Source: Armadillidium nasatum (Eukaryota; Arthropoda; Malacostraca; Isopoda; Armadillidiidae). Taken from it: a stretch of 26,481 nt of DNA. The translations under genes and the position numbers were made by a program. This document shows, piece by piece, positions 1-17,986 of the stretch. The notes under the pieces were generated by a model. The model had not been told where the DNA came from. It was given only the letters and a program-made list of their open reading frames with translations, and did no database searches. The stretch lies in assembly GCA_009176605.1 (NCBI GenBank), contig SEYY01013041.1:1-26481 (forward strand). The letters run 5' to 3'. The stretch's first letter is position 1. Every line of letters begins with the position of its first letter.

Positions 1-46
<46 letters not shown>
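1..46. repeat. (TAA)n microsatellite at window edge
   Basis: ATT/TAA trinucleotide repeat, cut by the start of the window and ending with one imperfect unit (TAG). The following 47-184 is AT-rich with no recognisable feature; it would hold the 3' end of the neighbouring hAT remnant if that end survives. Confidence 0.9.
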
Positions 47-184
47 GTAATAATTAAGATCTATTTAAACATAGTTAATCACTTAATAATAAATGATAAT
101 AATTTTCAGTAACCATATTGAGCATAAATAAAATTAAAAAAGAAAGACATAAGGATTTTATTTATAGTAACTTAATTAATAACA

Positions 185-1012
185 TTACAAATATGAAGAA
201 TTACCTTTAAGAATGACTAGCGTTTCAAACATATTATCAGATAGCTTGGATCTCTTTGGAGAGTGAATGTGACCCGCAAAGCTGAATAACCTTTCTATAG
301 GGGCCGACGAAGGTAGTGGAGTATTGTAGTGCAAAAAGACTTTTTTAACACAGGGATACCTATTAAGTGACTCTAAGGATCTGTCGTTATCCGTAAGGTA
401 TTTCAGCACTTCTATTTCTAGTTCATCTTTATTTAATGACGCGGGTGATGTAGATGACAAACTCTCGTATTCAAAAAAGTCATCTGGACTGCTACCTTCA
501 ACTAAATCCATTACTTCGTTAGGCTCTTTAGATGTATTTGCTTGAACATCATTTCTGACAGCCATGATTAGCATTTCCTGATACTTTTTCCTATTTTCTT
601 CGGTATTATATTCGGGGTTTATGGCGAGCCATTTTATTTTGTGGTTAGGATTGGAAATAGATGCCAGAACTGCGGTGTATGCCGAGCTATGCAAACTAAG
701 AAACTCCCGAAATCTATTCTCGAAACCTGAAGCTAATGCTGTAAGAAGAGGATGAACATGTTTAAGTAGAGACGTATTTAAGCGTTTAAATTTTTTTTCA
801 ATCACTAGCAATGTTGGAAGCAGAGTTCCATAAAAACAGCTTTTATCACCCTGTAGCCTATCTAATGCAACAGCAATTGGTTGAAATACTAAAATGTACT
901 CTTCGAGGAATTCAATTTCAATGTCTTTGAAGCACGGGAGCTGCAATGCAGTCATCAAATCATTAAGAAACAGAAAATAGATATTTAAAACGATATTGTA
1001 GCTGCAGAGCAT
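185..1012 (-). pseudogene. hAT-superfamily transposase, C-terminal fragment
   Basis: An uninterrupted 275-codon frame read leftwards. Its last 46 residues match the hAT C-terminal dimerisation region: SSAPIERLFSFAG at about residues 235-247, followed by a P-K-R-S-K-L-S-D segment and ETLVILKGN. The middle part (LEEY...PIAVALDRLQG, then YGTLLPTLL) is also typical of hAT transposases with BED-type N-termini. Homology seems to begin near residue 18 (NDLMTALQLPCF); the first residues are hydrophobic and unlike the family, and no catalytic N-terminal half or BED finger is visible upstream. Full hAT transposases are about 550-700 aa, so over half is missing. No stop codons interrupt the remaining part, so the loss may be recent, or this may be the last exon of a split gene. 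A domesticated hAT-derived gene is less likely. Confidence 0.8.
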
Positions 1013-1469
1013 TCCGCACTTTACTATATATTTTTATACTGTGGTCTTTTCTTCTTCTTCTTTAGCCGTCATCTTTGAGTCAAAATTTCCGCTTATCTTC
1101 AAGTCCCGCGCAAACTTAGCCGAAAAACACCGTTCTTTGAGGCAATTTCGCGGGCGCTAAATGGCTTTTGGCGCAAAAGTAATAATAATAATTTTCAAGC
1201 TAAGCCGAATCTTTAAGATTGGTGAAGACATGACTAAGAAACATAGTTTAACTACATTATAGTTTTAAAGTCTATGCTAAGAAACATCTTAGCAAATCAC
1301 GTGACTTTTGTAAACAAAATTCACTTGCTGCGTGTTATTTTTATGGAAGATTATTTTGATTATTATAACATTGATGTCTTTTGTTTCGTAAAAATTGGGA
1401 ACATTTTATATTCTTGATTTTTCTCTTTATTCTTTCTTCCCCCTCCCCCCTTTATTTCCTTATTTTAAT
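1013..1469. other. no gene seen; low-complexity and inverted-repeat arm
   Basis: Contains a short (TTC)n run (about 1046-1060), the 1064-1079 arm that recurs inverted at 3276-3291, and otherwise AT-rich sequence. No coding potential recognised. Confidence 0.5.
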
Positions 1470-1790
<321 letters not shown>

Positions 1791-1908
1791 AAATTAAAAT
1801 AACTAATGATAATCATACTCCAGTATCTTTAAAATCAATTTTATTATGAAAAAGTAGTAAATCCATATATGGGCCTTCAAAGGCAGGGTAATTTTATTCT
1901 TTCATTGT

Positions 1909-1910
<2 letters not shown>

Positions 1911-1944
<34 letters not shown>
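1911..1944. repeat. (CA)n microsatellite
   Basis: About 17 CA units, placed where the other direct-repeat unit carries its TA tail. Confidence 0.95.
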
Positions 1945-4521
<2,577 letters not shown>

Positions 4522-4523
<2 letters not shown>

Positions 4524-4866
4524 TAAAGGTAGAGATTGTTTCTGAGTTTCGATTGTTAAAAAATATCGAAAATATCGGAGAAGCCTATCGTAAACAAGAG
4601 AGTTGCCAGAGGTACCATTACTACACACAATTATTATTACTTACTTTTCTAGCAGAACCTAATTCGACTTATCATAACCTGAACTACCGAAGTTGCCGTA
4701 AAAAGAGGCCTAACCTACACAAGAATTTGCCGTAAAAGAGACCTAATGTACACAAGAACGTTTGCACGACATAGTAGCCTAGGGCTAATTATAGGTATAA
4801 AAATATTGATTAAAATAAAATATCGATATAAAAAATATCGAAACTCAGAAACAATCTCCACCTAAG

Positions 4867-4868
<2 letters not shown>
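4522..4868. mobile_element. 350-bp inverted-repeat element (MITE-like) between TA tracts
   Basis: The left end (AGGTAAAGGTAGAGATTGTTT, CTGAGTTTCGAT, ATATCG) and the reverse complement of the right end (GGCTTAGGTGGAGATTGTTT, CTGAGTTTCGAT, ATATCG) pair over about 50 bp with few mismatches. The core has no coding potential. TA tracts abut both ends, as expected for insertion at TA followed by expansion, or insertion into an existing tract. The superfamily cannot be assigned; a TA target would fit Tc1/mariner-type or similar elements. Confidence 0.7.

Positions 4869-4959
<91 letters not shown>
4869..4959. repeat. (TA)n microsatellite
   Basis: About 90 bp of TA with one phase slip at 4922, directly following the inverted-repeat element. 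Confidence 0.95.
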
Positions 4960-4961
<2 letters not shown>

Positions 4962-6517
4962 AGGATTGGGATTTTTAAAGGTCCTAAATAGGAAAAGAAC
5001 TTTTAATTTTACTATTTATGCTGCTTTAGAAATGTTCCTCCGATTTTTGTATTTTTTTTTATATAAAATAGTCAAATGATTTTGTTCAGAGTCAAAGCTA
5101 GATCAAAAACCTAAAGTAAAATGAGATTAGTGAATAGTAATCTTACATAAGAAAATATTTATCATTAAAAATGAGTTGGGTGAGTCTCAAACTCAAAGAT
5201 TTTGTTTCTGAAATCAGGAGTTGAAAAATATTAAAAAAAAAAAAAAATGAAGAGACTATGTCATTAATGTAATAGTCATCAAATAAGTTTGTTTTTCTTA
5301 GTTCAATAATTTTATACAATTACCAAGACCCTAAATAATGTAATTATAAAATTGAATGACTGAAAGGCATTGAAAAGTAGCTCTTATGATCCATTAAAAA
5401 TTGATATCTAAAACGAAATCAGTTAAATTTACCTGTAAATTTGAACATATTTTATTCAAAAAACATTGACATCACTAAGATTCTAATTAGTATAGTGAAA
5501 ATACAACCTTAAATTATAGGCCCTGATAATTAGTTCTCTTAGTTCCCTGAATATCATTATTTAAAAAATACAAAATACAAAAAATTTAAATATTGAAATA
5601 TTCCACTCCTATTATTAAAAATATTGGACTTCAGCAAATAATGCAAATATTAAGTGATCCAAAGACATGTCTTAAAAAGCAACTTATAATTTCCTGGATA
5701 TTGTTATTTAAGAATTTAAAAATTCAGTGGAATTTACCTATAAATGGTGAATGCTTGTGTTAAACAAAATCTATATAAATTCTAAAAAACTGATGTCAAG
5801 CTAGCATAACATAGTATAACTGACAGACATCAGTATTTTGATTTCAAAATCTCTTGAATATCATTATTTTCGAAATATAAAATGGAATGAAATTACCTCT
5901 ACATTTCAAACACTTATTTCCATACTTTGAAATTTTCAATACTTTTCAAGTTTAAAATTTGATTCTAATCAAGTTTTGATTTCAAGATCATAATTTTGAA
6001 GCAAATTCTGATCTAATAATTGAATGGATAAACCAATGCTAAGAATGAGTCAAAAATATCGTAGTCCAAGAATCAGAATGAGTACACCCTTATAACTGAT
6101 TCCAATCTTAGAAATGATTCAGAAATCTAAAATGCTATTTATTATTTTTAAGTTTATTGAAAAAAAAAAAAATATATTTAATTCTATTAATAATTAAAAA
6201 TGAGATGAATGCCTACAGAACAATATTGAGCTAAAACTACTTATATCAAGTGTTTTAGTCAGTAAACTATTGATCCTTTCTATATTGGAGCTTTGTGAAA
6301 AGGCCAGACTTCTGACCTTATCCTTCTCCTGTTATATCATTACTTTCTTTTTATTTCCTGAATTTTTTTCTCATTTTTATATGCAATAAAATTATATTGA
6401 CATTTAGGAATGGATAAATGCCAATAAGAATGGCATTTAATATATTAAGTGAAAACATGTTAAATATGAAATATGAGAATATTTCAAAATGTCATTAAAA
6501 TTATGATTTATTCACAG
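4960..6517. other. AT-rich non-coding stretch upstream of exon 1
   Basis: No reading frame, repeat family or RNA gene recognised; scattered poly-A runs only. It is probably an upstream intron or promoter-side flank of the zinc-finger gene. A plausible acceptor (TTATTCACAG, ending 6517) closes it. No promoter can be pointed to. Confidence 0.5.
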
Positions 6518-6561
6518 ATTACTAATTATTTAAAGATATTTCTATTAAAATAAAAGTAAAA

Positions 6562-6702
6562 ATGAATATCAAATCTGAAATTGAAATGAGGAAAGAAGAA
6601 TTAGTTCCAGAATATGATTTAGTAAAAATGAATATCAAATCTGAAATTGAAATAATGAAAGAAGAATTAGTTCCAGAATATGATTTTTCTCATAATTTTC
6701 AG
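6562..6702 (+). CDS. zinc-finger gene, coding exon 1 (acidic N-terminus)
   Basis: Encodes the first 47 residues of a predicted C2H2 protein, ending at a donor (CAG|GTAATT, intron from 6703) in phase 0. The ATG at 6562 has A at -3 and an in-frame stop at 6523; an acceptor ending at 6517 suggests that 6518-6561 is 5' UTR in the same exon. The exon consists of two tandem 66-bp units (6562-6627, 6628-6693), each encoding MNIKSEIE...KEELVPEYD, with only a few substitutions. The lysine/glutamate-rich IKSEIE pattern is common at the N-terminus of arthropod multi-finger proteins, and I-K-S-E fits the SUMO consensus. No finger or ZAD domain is present here. The link to the later exons rests on matching phase, splice signals and style; no transcript evidence is available. 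Confidence 0.7.
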
Positions 6703-6703
6703 G

Positions 6704-6959
<256 letters not shown>

Positions 6960-7210
6960 GTTTTGATACACTCCATTCGAAAGTGTGTTAGTGAATATAA
7001 GTAGGGAAAAAAAGAAATAAAGACTAATGGTTTCCAGAATTTGAAAGAATGTGCATAATAGTGAAAGTTGGGGTCAGACAGTAGATGAGACTGTAGAATG
7101 ACAAGTCACAAATTCTTCTCAGTGGAAAAGGTTTGCAACTGTGAGTAGAAAAGAGCAGTTATTGTGATAATGTACAAGTGATGTAAGAGAACTTTTAATG
7201 ATTAGAGAGA
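6960..7210 (-). mobile_element. decayed LINE-A 3' fragment
   Basis: Blocks in the order GAAAGTGTG, GGAAAAA, TTTCCAGA(A)TTT, GAGACTGTAGAA, GACAAGTCACAAATTCTTCTCA and CAACTG parallel the 3' part of LINE-A at 14868-15055. Divergence is high, so this is an old copy; limits are approximate. Confidence 0.5.
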
Positions 7211-7439
7211 TTATAGATAGTCAGTAAGGATGAGAGTCTTGATAGAAAACTATGCTGCTATCGACTCCTATATTCCAAAAAGTTTTGTACTCAATGTAAG
7301 GATGATTGAAACCTCTGATAGGTTGAAAAAGTTTTGAGTATATCCAAGCTAATTTTGGGAGGGATGAAATATTTTCCTTTCTAGGAAGGGAAATCACAAA
7401 TATATTGAGGATGTAGGAAGTTTTAATTTATTTTTTTAA

Positions 7440-7888
7440 TTTTAATTTATCTCAAACACATTCAGTCTTTCTCTTGCCTGAGCATTCATCATCCATGTTT
7501 CACACCCATGCATCATAGATTGCAAACATATGCACAAGCATTTTTACTTTTTACTTCCTTCAATATTCTAACCTTCTTCCATACTTCCTTTAATTTTCCT
7601 ATCACTTTCACTTCCTCCACTATTCTATTCTTTATTTCTGTTTCCATCCCCCCCCTTTTTTCCCTTCCACCTAATCAAATCTCTCTTCCCCCATCTCTAC
7701 ACATTCCCTCCCAATTCCTTCCCTTTCACTACCTCATTCCCATCCCTAATTCTTATTACTTTGTTTTGCAGAATTAACTCTCAATTCCTTGTTCGGGCAT
7801 TTCCCCACAAATTCTTTCACCAAAATTCTCAACTTTTCTCCAGATTCTGCCATCAACACTGCATCATCTGCAAACAGCAAGACATTTT
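7440..7888 (-). pseudogene. LINE-B reverse transcriptase, 3' half (split by Merlin)
   Basis: Read leftwards it gives FADDAVLMAESGEKL, the Y/F-x-D-D catalytic motif C region of a non-LTR reverse transcriptase, then KEFVGKC and RVN. Further on comes GCETWMMNAQARERL, matching the post-RT segment seen in many arthropod LINEs. Frames between these are broken and C/T-rich on the + strand. The other half (motif A) lies at 8676-9100. Removing the 787-bp Merlin element and one copy of its target duplication brings the halves together. Confidence 0.75.
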
Positions 7889-8210
7889 GGTGCTTAGTTC
7901 TTTTATGTTGATGAAAAAATATTTAGATCAGAAAGATTGGTATTTGATTGTAATTTTATTATAAATTTAAAAATACGTCTTTTTTTTTTTACAATTTTTG
8001 CGCTTCACCGCAAGTAATTTTTGCAAAAGAAAATTTAAAATTAATTTATTTCACTCAAATTCTCGATTTAATGTTAAAGATGTGGATCGTTGAAAATGAA
8101 TTGTGAATATAATTTCTGTTGGTTTCATAAGAATATTTTAAATGAAACTGATGCAGTGAGATGTTTTCAGAAATACAAAATTGCTATTGATAATAAATTA
8201 TTTTTTTGAT

Positions 8211-8232
8211 TAGGTTAGGTTACGTTAGGTTG
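8211..8232 (+). repeat. short TTAGG-type repeat
   Basis: About four pentamers of the arthropod telomere motif TTAGG in a row, one with a G-to-C change, inside the Merlin element upstream of the transposase fragment. Confidence 0.6.
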
Positions 8233-8267
8233 TTAGCTCACGATTTAAATAAAACTATTTTCTCTAG

Positions 8268-8592
<325 letters not shown>

Positions 8593-8675
8593 CATTTTTA
8601 ACTTCTAAGTAAAGACAGGCGGACAAACCTTTTCGATCTAAATATTTTTTCATCAACATGAAAGAACGAAGGTCC

Positions 8676-9100
8676 GACATTTTTTTACTTTCCATTTACC
8701 CTCCACACTTCTCAGCCTAATACTCTTCCCAATTGATTTCCCAGACTGCACTATACAATAACAGATTAAACAGCCAAGGGTACATTATTCCGTTTTCTCA
8801 AACCCACTCCTACGTTAAAACATATCAGTAAGTTCCCTCTTCACCCTCATTCCCTCTTTGATCCCATTCAGTAATCTTCCCCCCCCCCACTTCACACCCC
8901 TCCCTCAATACTATGAACATCCTCCTATGTACCCTATCATATGATTTCTCCAAATCCATAAAACATACATACCACTCTTTCTCATGCAATTTCTCTCCAA
9001 CCATCTTTGTTGTAAACACTAGCCTGTGTCATCCTGGTGCAAATGTGATTGAAATTGTTCTATCTGTCCAAGAAGTGTTCCCTCTTTTACCTTAAAGTTA
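8676..9100 (-). pseudogene. LINE-B reverse transcriptase, 5' half (motif A)
   Basis: Read leftwards it encodes KEWYVCFMDLEKSYDRVHRR, which contains the F-x-D-L-x-K-A/S-Y-D-R-V catalytic motif A of a non-LTR reverse transcriptase (first aspartate kept). Downstream, around 8800, a VGVGLRKRNN segment stands where motif B (VGVRQG-like) is expected, so the key R-Q-G is lost. In-frame stops follow before the Merlin insertion. Upstream of about 9100 no endonuclease domain is recognisable. Assignment to a named LINE clade is not possible by eye. Confidence 0.75.
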
Positions 9101-9209
9101 ACGAAAATTGGGTTAATGAAACGAAAATATCACGTCATTTACAGTAAATTTTCAAACAATACTAGCAAAAATTACATGCCTAGAGTTCTATCGCCTTTAG
9201 TCTAATTTT

Positions 9210-10660
9210 GGTGCAGAAAAGTCCTGTTTTGATTCATATAATGGCATAAATTGCCTTGATTTTAATACTGCACAAATGTATCCATCTCTTGAATCTGCTC
9301 CATGTACCGTGCCAAATGCTTCAGTCACCAGTTCTACAAATCTTTCCACTCACTGTGAGTGGCACAGTATGGTGGTATAATAAGAATGTTGCATAAAGTT
9401 ATTAAGCTCTTCATCAGACAGTTTTTGTGTCATAGATGGCTCGAACCTGCAATGATCTATAGGAGGCAGTAGGTTTTTTAGGGTTTGACAACTGTTAGTG
9501 ATGTGTGATAGACGAAATTCTCTGATATAATGTTGACTAGGACCTGGCCAGTTGCCTTATTGCCTTAATTGTATCGATAGCAACCTTTCTGTTTTCTTCA
9601 TCATCGTCTGCTAACATTGCCAGTAGCACATTTTCTTGGTGAGCCCAGTAACCATTTCTTTAGATGACAGTCAATGTTATACTGGCAATTTCTAGTGTCA
9701 GCTGCCTTTTGATTTTAATCAGTTGCAGCTTTTTTTTTTTTACCATCAGTGTATCTGGGTCTGCATTTTATTTGAAAACACATTGGTGCATAGCAAACCA
9801 CAACAAACTTCGAAATGACTGCAATTCTGCAGTAGGTTGTGCAGTTGCTATGTAGTGGTGACAAATTCTACTGGCAGTAGTAACCCACCTTGCCAATGAC
9901 ATAATCCCAGGTTTTTCATGCATTAGATCCTCAGTAACAACACCAGTTCTTTTTGCTGTTACAATTCCTGTAGAGGTATCCCTGATCTCTACTAATATTG
10001 TCTATATCAGCATCAGGAAGTGGGTCACCTTCTGAGATGTTTTGGAAGACTGCAAGTGGAAGGGTTTCATGTAGTTAGAGGTCCCTTCCACTGAGTGGGA
10101 CTTTCACTGAGACCTATAAGCTTTTTGCACAGATGGTGCAGAGGGAGTCCATTCAAATGCAGACTGCATATGAACCACTGCAGAGGTCTATCTAGCTGCT
10201 GCCCTAAGAGATGAATTGCTCCACCTTTAGGTCCTGTGTTGACAGGTGTGCTGTCAGCTCCAACTGCAATGATGCCACCAACAATTCCCATGTCTGATAA
10301 TGCTCTGTGCAGCCCATCTGCAATACCCTCACCTGTCCCTCTGTCTACAGTAATATGTAGACAGTTCCAGGTTCACTAACCATGACATAGTGATCTTCTA
10401 CCTTTTTACTGCTGTACCACTTACTGCCTTTCTTTTTCTTTGATCATGCTGTCTTTCCTGCCATCAAGAAACAATGCAATTATTCCTAATTCTTCTTCCT
10501 GTGTTGTTTTCGTTAGGCCTTTTATTAGCTTTTCTCGCGTTCTCCAGATTTTCTTAGGATCTATAACATTGGTCTTGTCATCTGCACTGACAATACCATA
10601 GTCAACTAGTTCCGCTTTACCTATAGCTTCTGCTGCTCTGTTGGACACTCCATATCTCTC
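9210..10660 (-). pseudogene. decayed copy of an uncharacterised multicopy arthropod ORF
   Basis: Read leftwards, three frames form one protein-like order. 10648-10421 gives SNRAAEAIGKAELVDYGIV, then V-I-D-P-K-K-I and a G-x-x-A-L-F-L-D-G-R-K-D segment. 10291-10067 gives GADSTPVNTG, GGAIHLL, RPLQW and LHLNGLPLHHLCK. Broken downstream parts give QGYLYRNC, APMCFQIKCRP, RNGYWAHQENVLLAMLADD and VTEAFGTVHGADSRDGYI. I recognise this order from recurrent uncharacterised proteins in arthropod genome sets, where the middle part resembles GCDGT-x-VNTG. I know no assigned function; the D-G-R-K-D, G-A-D and H-x-N-x-L-P blocks could belong to a transposase or nuclease fold, but that is a guess. Several frameshifts and stops make this copy non-functional. 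It has no visible introns. Confidence 0.55.
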
Positions 10661-10667
10661 TGTCTCT

Positions 10668-12850
10668 AAATTAAAGACAGATGAAGGATTAAGTTCTGCA
10701 TTTTCGAAGATGTCATAGTTGTGTGGAAAGTTGTCTAGTAGAGAGATATGGAGGAACTAAATTTTTGAGACACAGAAAACATCTTTGCCCCAGATTGAAA
10801 TATGAGAAAGGTCAGTTGGGAGTAGCATCTTTCAAATTGGAAGGAGTAATGAAGGGTAGAGTCATCAGCATAGGAATGGATTCATGATTAATTAATTAAT
10901 GGGAAGAATGTTTTTAATGAAAACTAGAAAAAGAGTTGGAGTTAGGACAAACCTCTGAGTAACACCACTATTAATAGATTTAAAGGAAGAACTGTGGCAG
11001 TCTACAACGACTGCTATAGAATGACTGGAAAGAAAATCAGAGAGGATAAATTCCGAAAGAAGGAAGTTTAAAAATCAAATATTTGTTCCACACTCTATTG
11101 GAGGCTTTTGGTATGTCTAGTGAGTCACCAAAAGATATACTAAAATGCTGAAGAGTGGAGGACCAAGAGTCAGAGAGAAGGGAAAGAACTTTTTTTTTTT
11201 TACAAAAGTCTTACTGGCAATTGGAGATAAGATTAGGAGATTTGAGATCTTTCCAACTCTTAATAAGAAACTTTAGAAAGGATGGAGGTTGAAGAAATGG
11301 GACAGTAACTGAAGGGTTGGAGAGGTCTCCCTTTTTTTTTTAAGCACATGCTGTATGAGAGCACGCTTTTAGCGAGAAAGGAAGGTTGGAAGTAGAAAGA
11401 CAGACAAAATATTTTTCCAAAGCAGGGTGCAAGCTAAAAAGCACAAATTTTGAGAACCACAAGATGGATACCATCAGTACCGTACGCCTTCTTAGTGTAA
11501 AGCTAAGAGAGAGCAGAAATGGACTTATTTATAAGAAATTAAAATTTTAGAAATAATTGATTTAGGGGGAAGGATTGAATGGTGGAGGTATAGCTCCAAA
11601 ATCATCTAAAGTTGGACTAGTGGCAAAAGTCTGAGCAAAAACTTCAGTTTTTGAAGAAGATGAAGATAAAACAGCAATTGTGCTAAGAGAAAATACTAGT
11701 GGAGGGAAAGAGGAATAGGCAGAGTTTGAGTTGACATTTTTTTGCAAATTGCCTGAAAGAGAGGAAGAGGAGTCAAAAAATTATTGCATTTTGAATTGAG
11801 GGAAGAGTTTTTGGTATTACAAAAAACAAGAATAGATTTTCATGATTCCAGGATGAAATATTAATTGCATGATTATCTAAAATTTGAAAACAGCTGTAAA
11901 TTCTGAATGCAGCACATAGCAAGAGATTAAGCAGAGTTAAACCAAGGTAGGTTACTGTTTAGTAGAAGGGAAATATTATAGAATGTAATTTCCACGCCAC
12001 AGTTAATTACCTTGGTAGCTTGCTCTGCACAAGCATAGGGACCCCTCCCACGGGAGCGATAATCATTCCACAGGAAATCAAAAAAGTACCACCTCAAAAT
12101 ATGTGGGAGTCTTGCAGAAGAATTTTAAAGATAGAATAGAGAGATAAGAAAGCGATCGGAACCCAGAGGAGGATAGAGTTTGGCATTATAAGGAGAAGGA
12201 TTAGAAGTTTAAAAACAAGATCTGGAATGTTGGGTTTATCTCCAAAATGATTAGGGACACTAGTAGGAAGCTACACCCACTACTCAAAGTCTTTTTTGGA
12301 TGGAGAATTGAAAGACACGTTCAATGGCTGTACCATGAAAACTAGAAAGTCATTGGTGTCTGTGAATATTGAAATCACTTAAAATGATAATTTCTTAGAA
12401 GTGTGAATGTTCTCTGTTTTAGAGTTTAGATAGTTAAAGAATTTAGGATAGTAAATTATAAATAAACAGAACAAATGAATTTAGAACGGAATGGCAAAAG
12501 AGCTTTAGCCACAAGGTGGTAAATTCAGAAGACTCCAGATTAGTGACATGAGAGTAAATAAAATTGTAGCACTCATAATCATAGCAACCTCATTTGACCG
12601 AAAATTGAAGATAGAGACAGTAAGAGGAAACAGAAAATTGTTTGCTATCAGAATGCTCAAGCACCTGAGTTTCTATGAAGAATAAGAGATTAGGTCTAAA
12701 AAAAAAGAAAAAGAGAGAGAGAGAGATAGTGTTCAGCATAATGGAAATTGTATTGAACACCGTGAATGTTGCAGAAATTAATGAAGAAAATAGATGGAGC
12801 ATTAGGGTAGTTTGGATGCAAAGTTTTGGTGGTACCAAACCTATATAACC
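10668..12850 (-). pseudogene. LINE-A copy 1, 3'-truncated (endonuclease and RT remnants)
   Basis: Aligns collinearly with LINE-A copy 2 (about 15385-17620), block by block. Read leftwards: an N-terminal endonuclease start (FCNIHGVQYNFHYAEHYL, then a LFFIETQVLEHSDS segment near 12650-12790), the linker SKTEVFAQTFATSPTLDDF (11747-11562), and the RT motif A region as LDIPKASNRVWNK near 11100, with the aspartate kept. Stops and frameshifts are common. The C-terminal 600 bp are missing: the copy ends at about 10668, where the uncharacterised ORF begins. More diverged than copy 2, so older. Confidence 0.8.
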
Positions 12851-13249
<399 letters not shown>

Positions 13250-13271
13250 AATTCCATTCATTTTATTTCAG

Positions 13272-13472
13272 AGCTTTCCTCACAATGAATCAAACATCCC
13301 TTTACCAGAAAGTATAAAGAAAGAATTAGATCAAAATTCATCTTTTATAAAGTCAGAACCAAGAGAATCTGATTTGGAATTTGTGTTTAATGAAGAGAAG
13401 ATCAAAAATAATGTCATAAAATCAGAAAATTCTGCCATGATCATGAAAAAGCTTGATACTCAACATGGAAAG
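13272..13472 (+). CDS. zinc-finger gene, coding exon 2 (IKxE-rich linker)
   Basis: A 201-bp exon with acceptor CATTTTATTTCAG (ending 13271) and donor AAG|GTATGT (13473). It is open in the frame that joins exon 1 and exon 3 in phase 0 and encodes 67 residues: [20 protein letters not shown], then [19 protein letters not shown] and a basic end KKLDTQHGK. It has three I-K-x-E motifs, adding to two in exon 1. The composition is polar and acidic, with no finger, membrane segment or coiled coil evident. It probably forms the disordered linker between N-terminus and finger array. It is shorter than the length cut of ordinary ORF scans and is supported by splice sites, phase and style. Confidence 0.72.
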
Positions 13473-14173
13473 GTATGTTCTAAGTCATTATTATTATTAT
13501 TAAGTAATTTGTGTTATTATATTTTACTCACCTTGGAAACAGATGGTTAAGAGAACAGGATGCATTTCTTTTCTTTATTATTATTATTATTAAAATGATG
13601 TTTTATCCTAAATTTCAAAAAATTTTGTGATTTTAGATATGTTATAAAAATGAATTTTCAAATTTTAGACCATCAAATTGGGTAAATTATAGCACCAAAT
13701 AACTTGTAATTACAAGTCAAATAAATCACCATCATATGTCTGTGATATCTGATAGTTTTCTTATTTATTTTTGAGGGATCAAAAAATGATTATTGAACTA
13801 CCTTCCTTTAAAATTGTAACAAATCAAAATACAAAAAACCTGAATTTCATTTAAATCATTTCAAGATCGAATACCTTTGCCAGATTTCAAATATCTTTCA
13901 AAAAAAAAAAAAAAAAAAAAAAAGTTGACATTCCTATTTAAGCTGTCCAAAATCTTCTTTAAACCTTCTTAGTTATTTTTAAACCTTTTTTATATGATTA
14001 GCATGAGTTGAAAGTGTTTTCCAAAATTTTTTTAAAATAGTAGATTTTTCAGTCAGATGATTCTCATTTAACATGTCAGCTGCGTTCTCAAAATATTCAA
14101 CTGAAATATCATCTTTTATATTCTGTTGTAAGAGAATTGTAATTAGCCAAAACAAAATAAAAATATTCTTATT
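13473..14173. other. intron 2, first part
   Basis: AT-rich intron with (TTA)n runs at about 13490-13502 and 13577-13592 and a poly-A run at 13901-13923. No gene or transposon recognised. Confidence 0.55.
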
Positions 14174-14618
14174 AGTGATGGGACGATACCAAAAATAATT
14201 CCGACTCCGATGCCGATTCTCTCACTACTGTGAAAGAAAAATCTACTTTTTAAAAAACCTGTAATATAATTCAATCTTTATATTAGACTCAATTCCATAA
14301 AATGAAGTTTATTGAATACAGTACAATACCTTAGTTCAAACTCTTCCTTTCTATTTAGTTACATTTTATAAAACTATAATTATCATTTATTTTAACATTA
14401 GAAAGTACTATTGCAAATGAAATGGGAAAGAAGTAATAAAGCAGTAAAGACTAAAACTTTATTTTATTGAAAGAATGTAAAAGAATAACATGTTTCCTGT
14501 TTTAAAAAACTGAAAATTTAATATTTATGAATAACCATTAACCACAATATGTCTTATAACTGAAAGCTAAATTTTGAAAATGTTATATATTCTCCATGTA
14601 CTCAATGAAAATTAAACA

Positions 14619-17838
<3,220 letters not shown>

Positions 17839-17986
17839 TTTGGAATTTACTTTGTAAAATGCTTTAAATTTTTAAATAGCCAGAAATGTGAGGATCGGAA
17901 TAGTTTAAGAAAAATTCCGATTCTGATGACGATTCCATAAAAATTGCTGATTGATGCCGATTCCGATTCATTATACAATCACTTAT

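Noticed and set aside
7508..7777. 89-codon open frame on the + strand
   Set aside because: Arises from a pyrimidine-rich strand opposite the decayed LINE-B reverse transcriptase; composition explains its openness.
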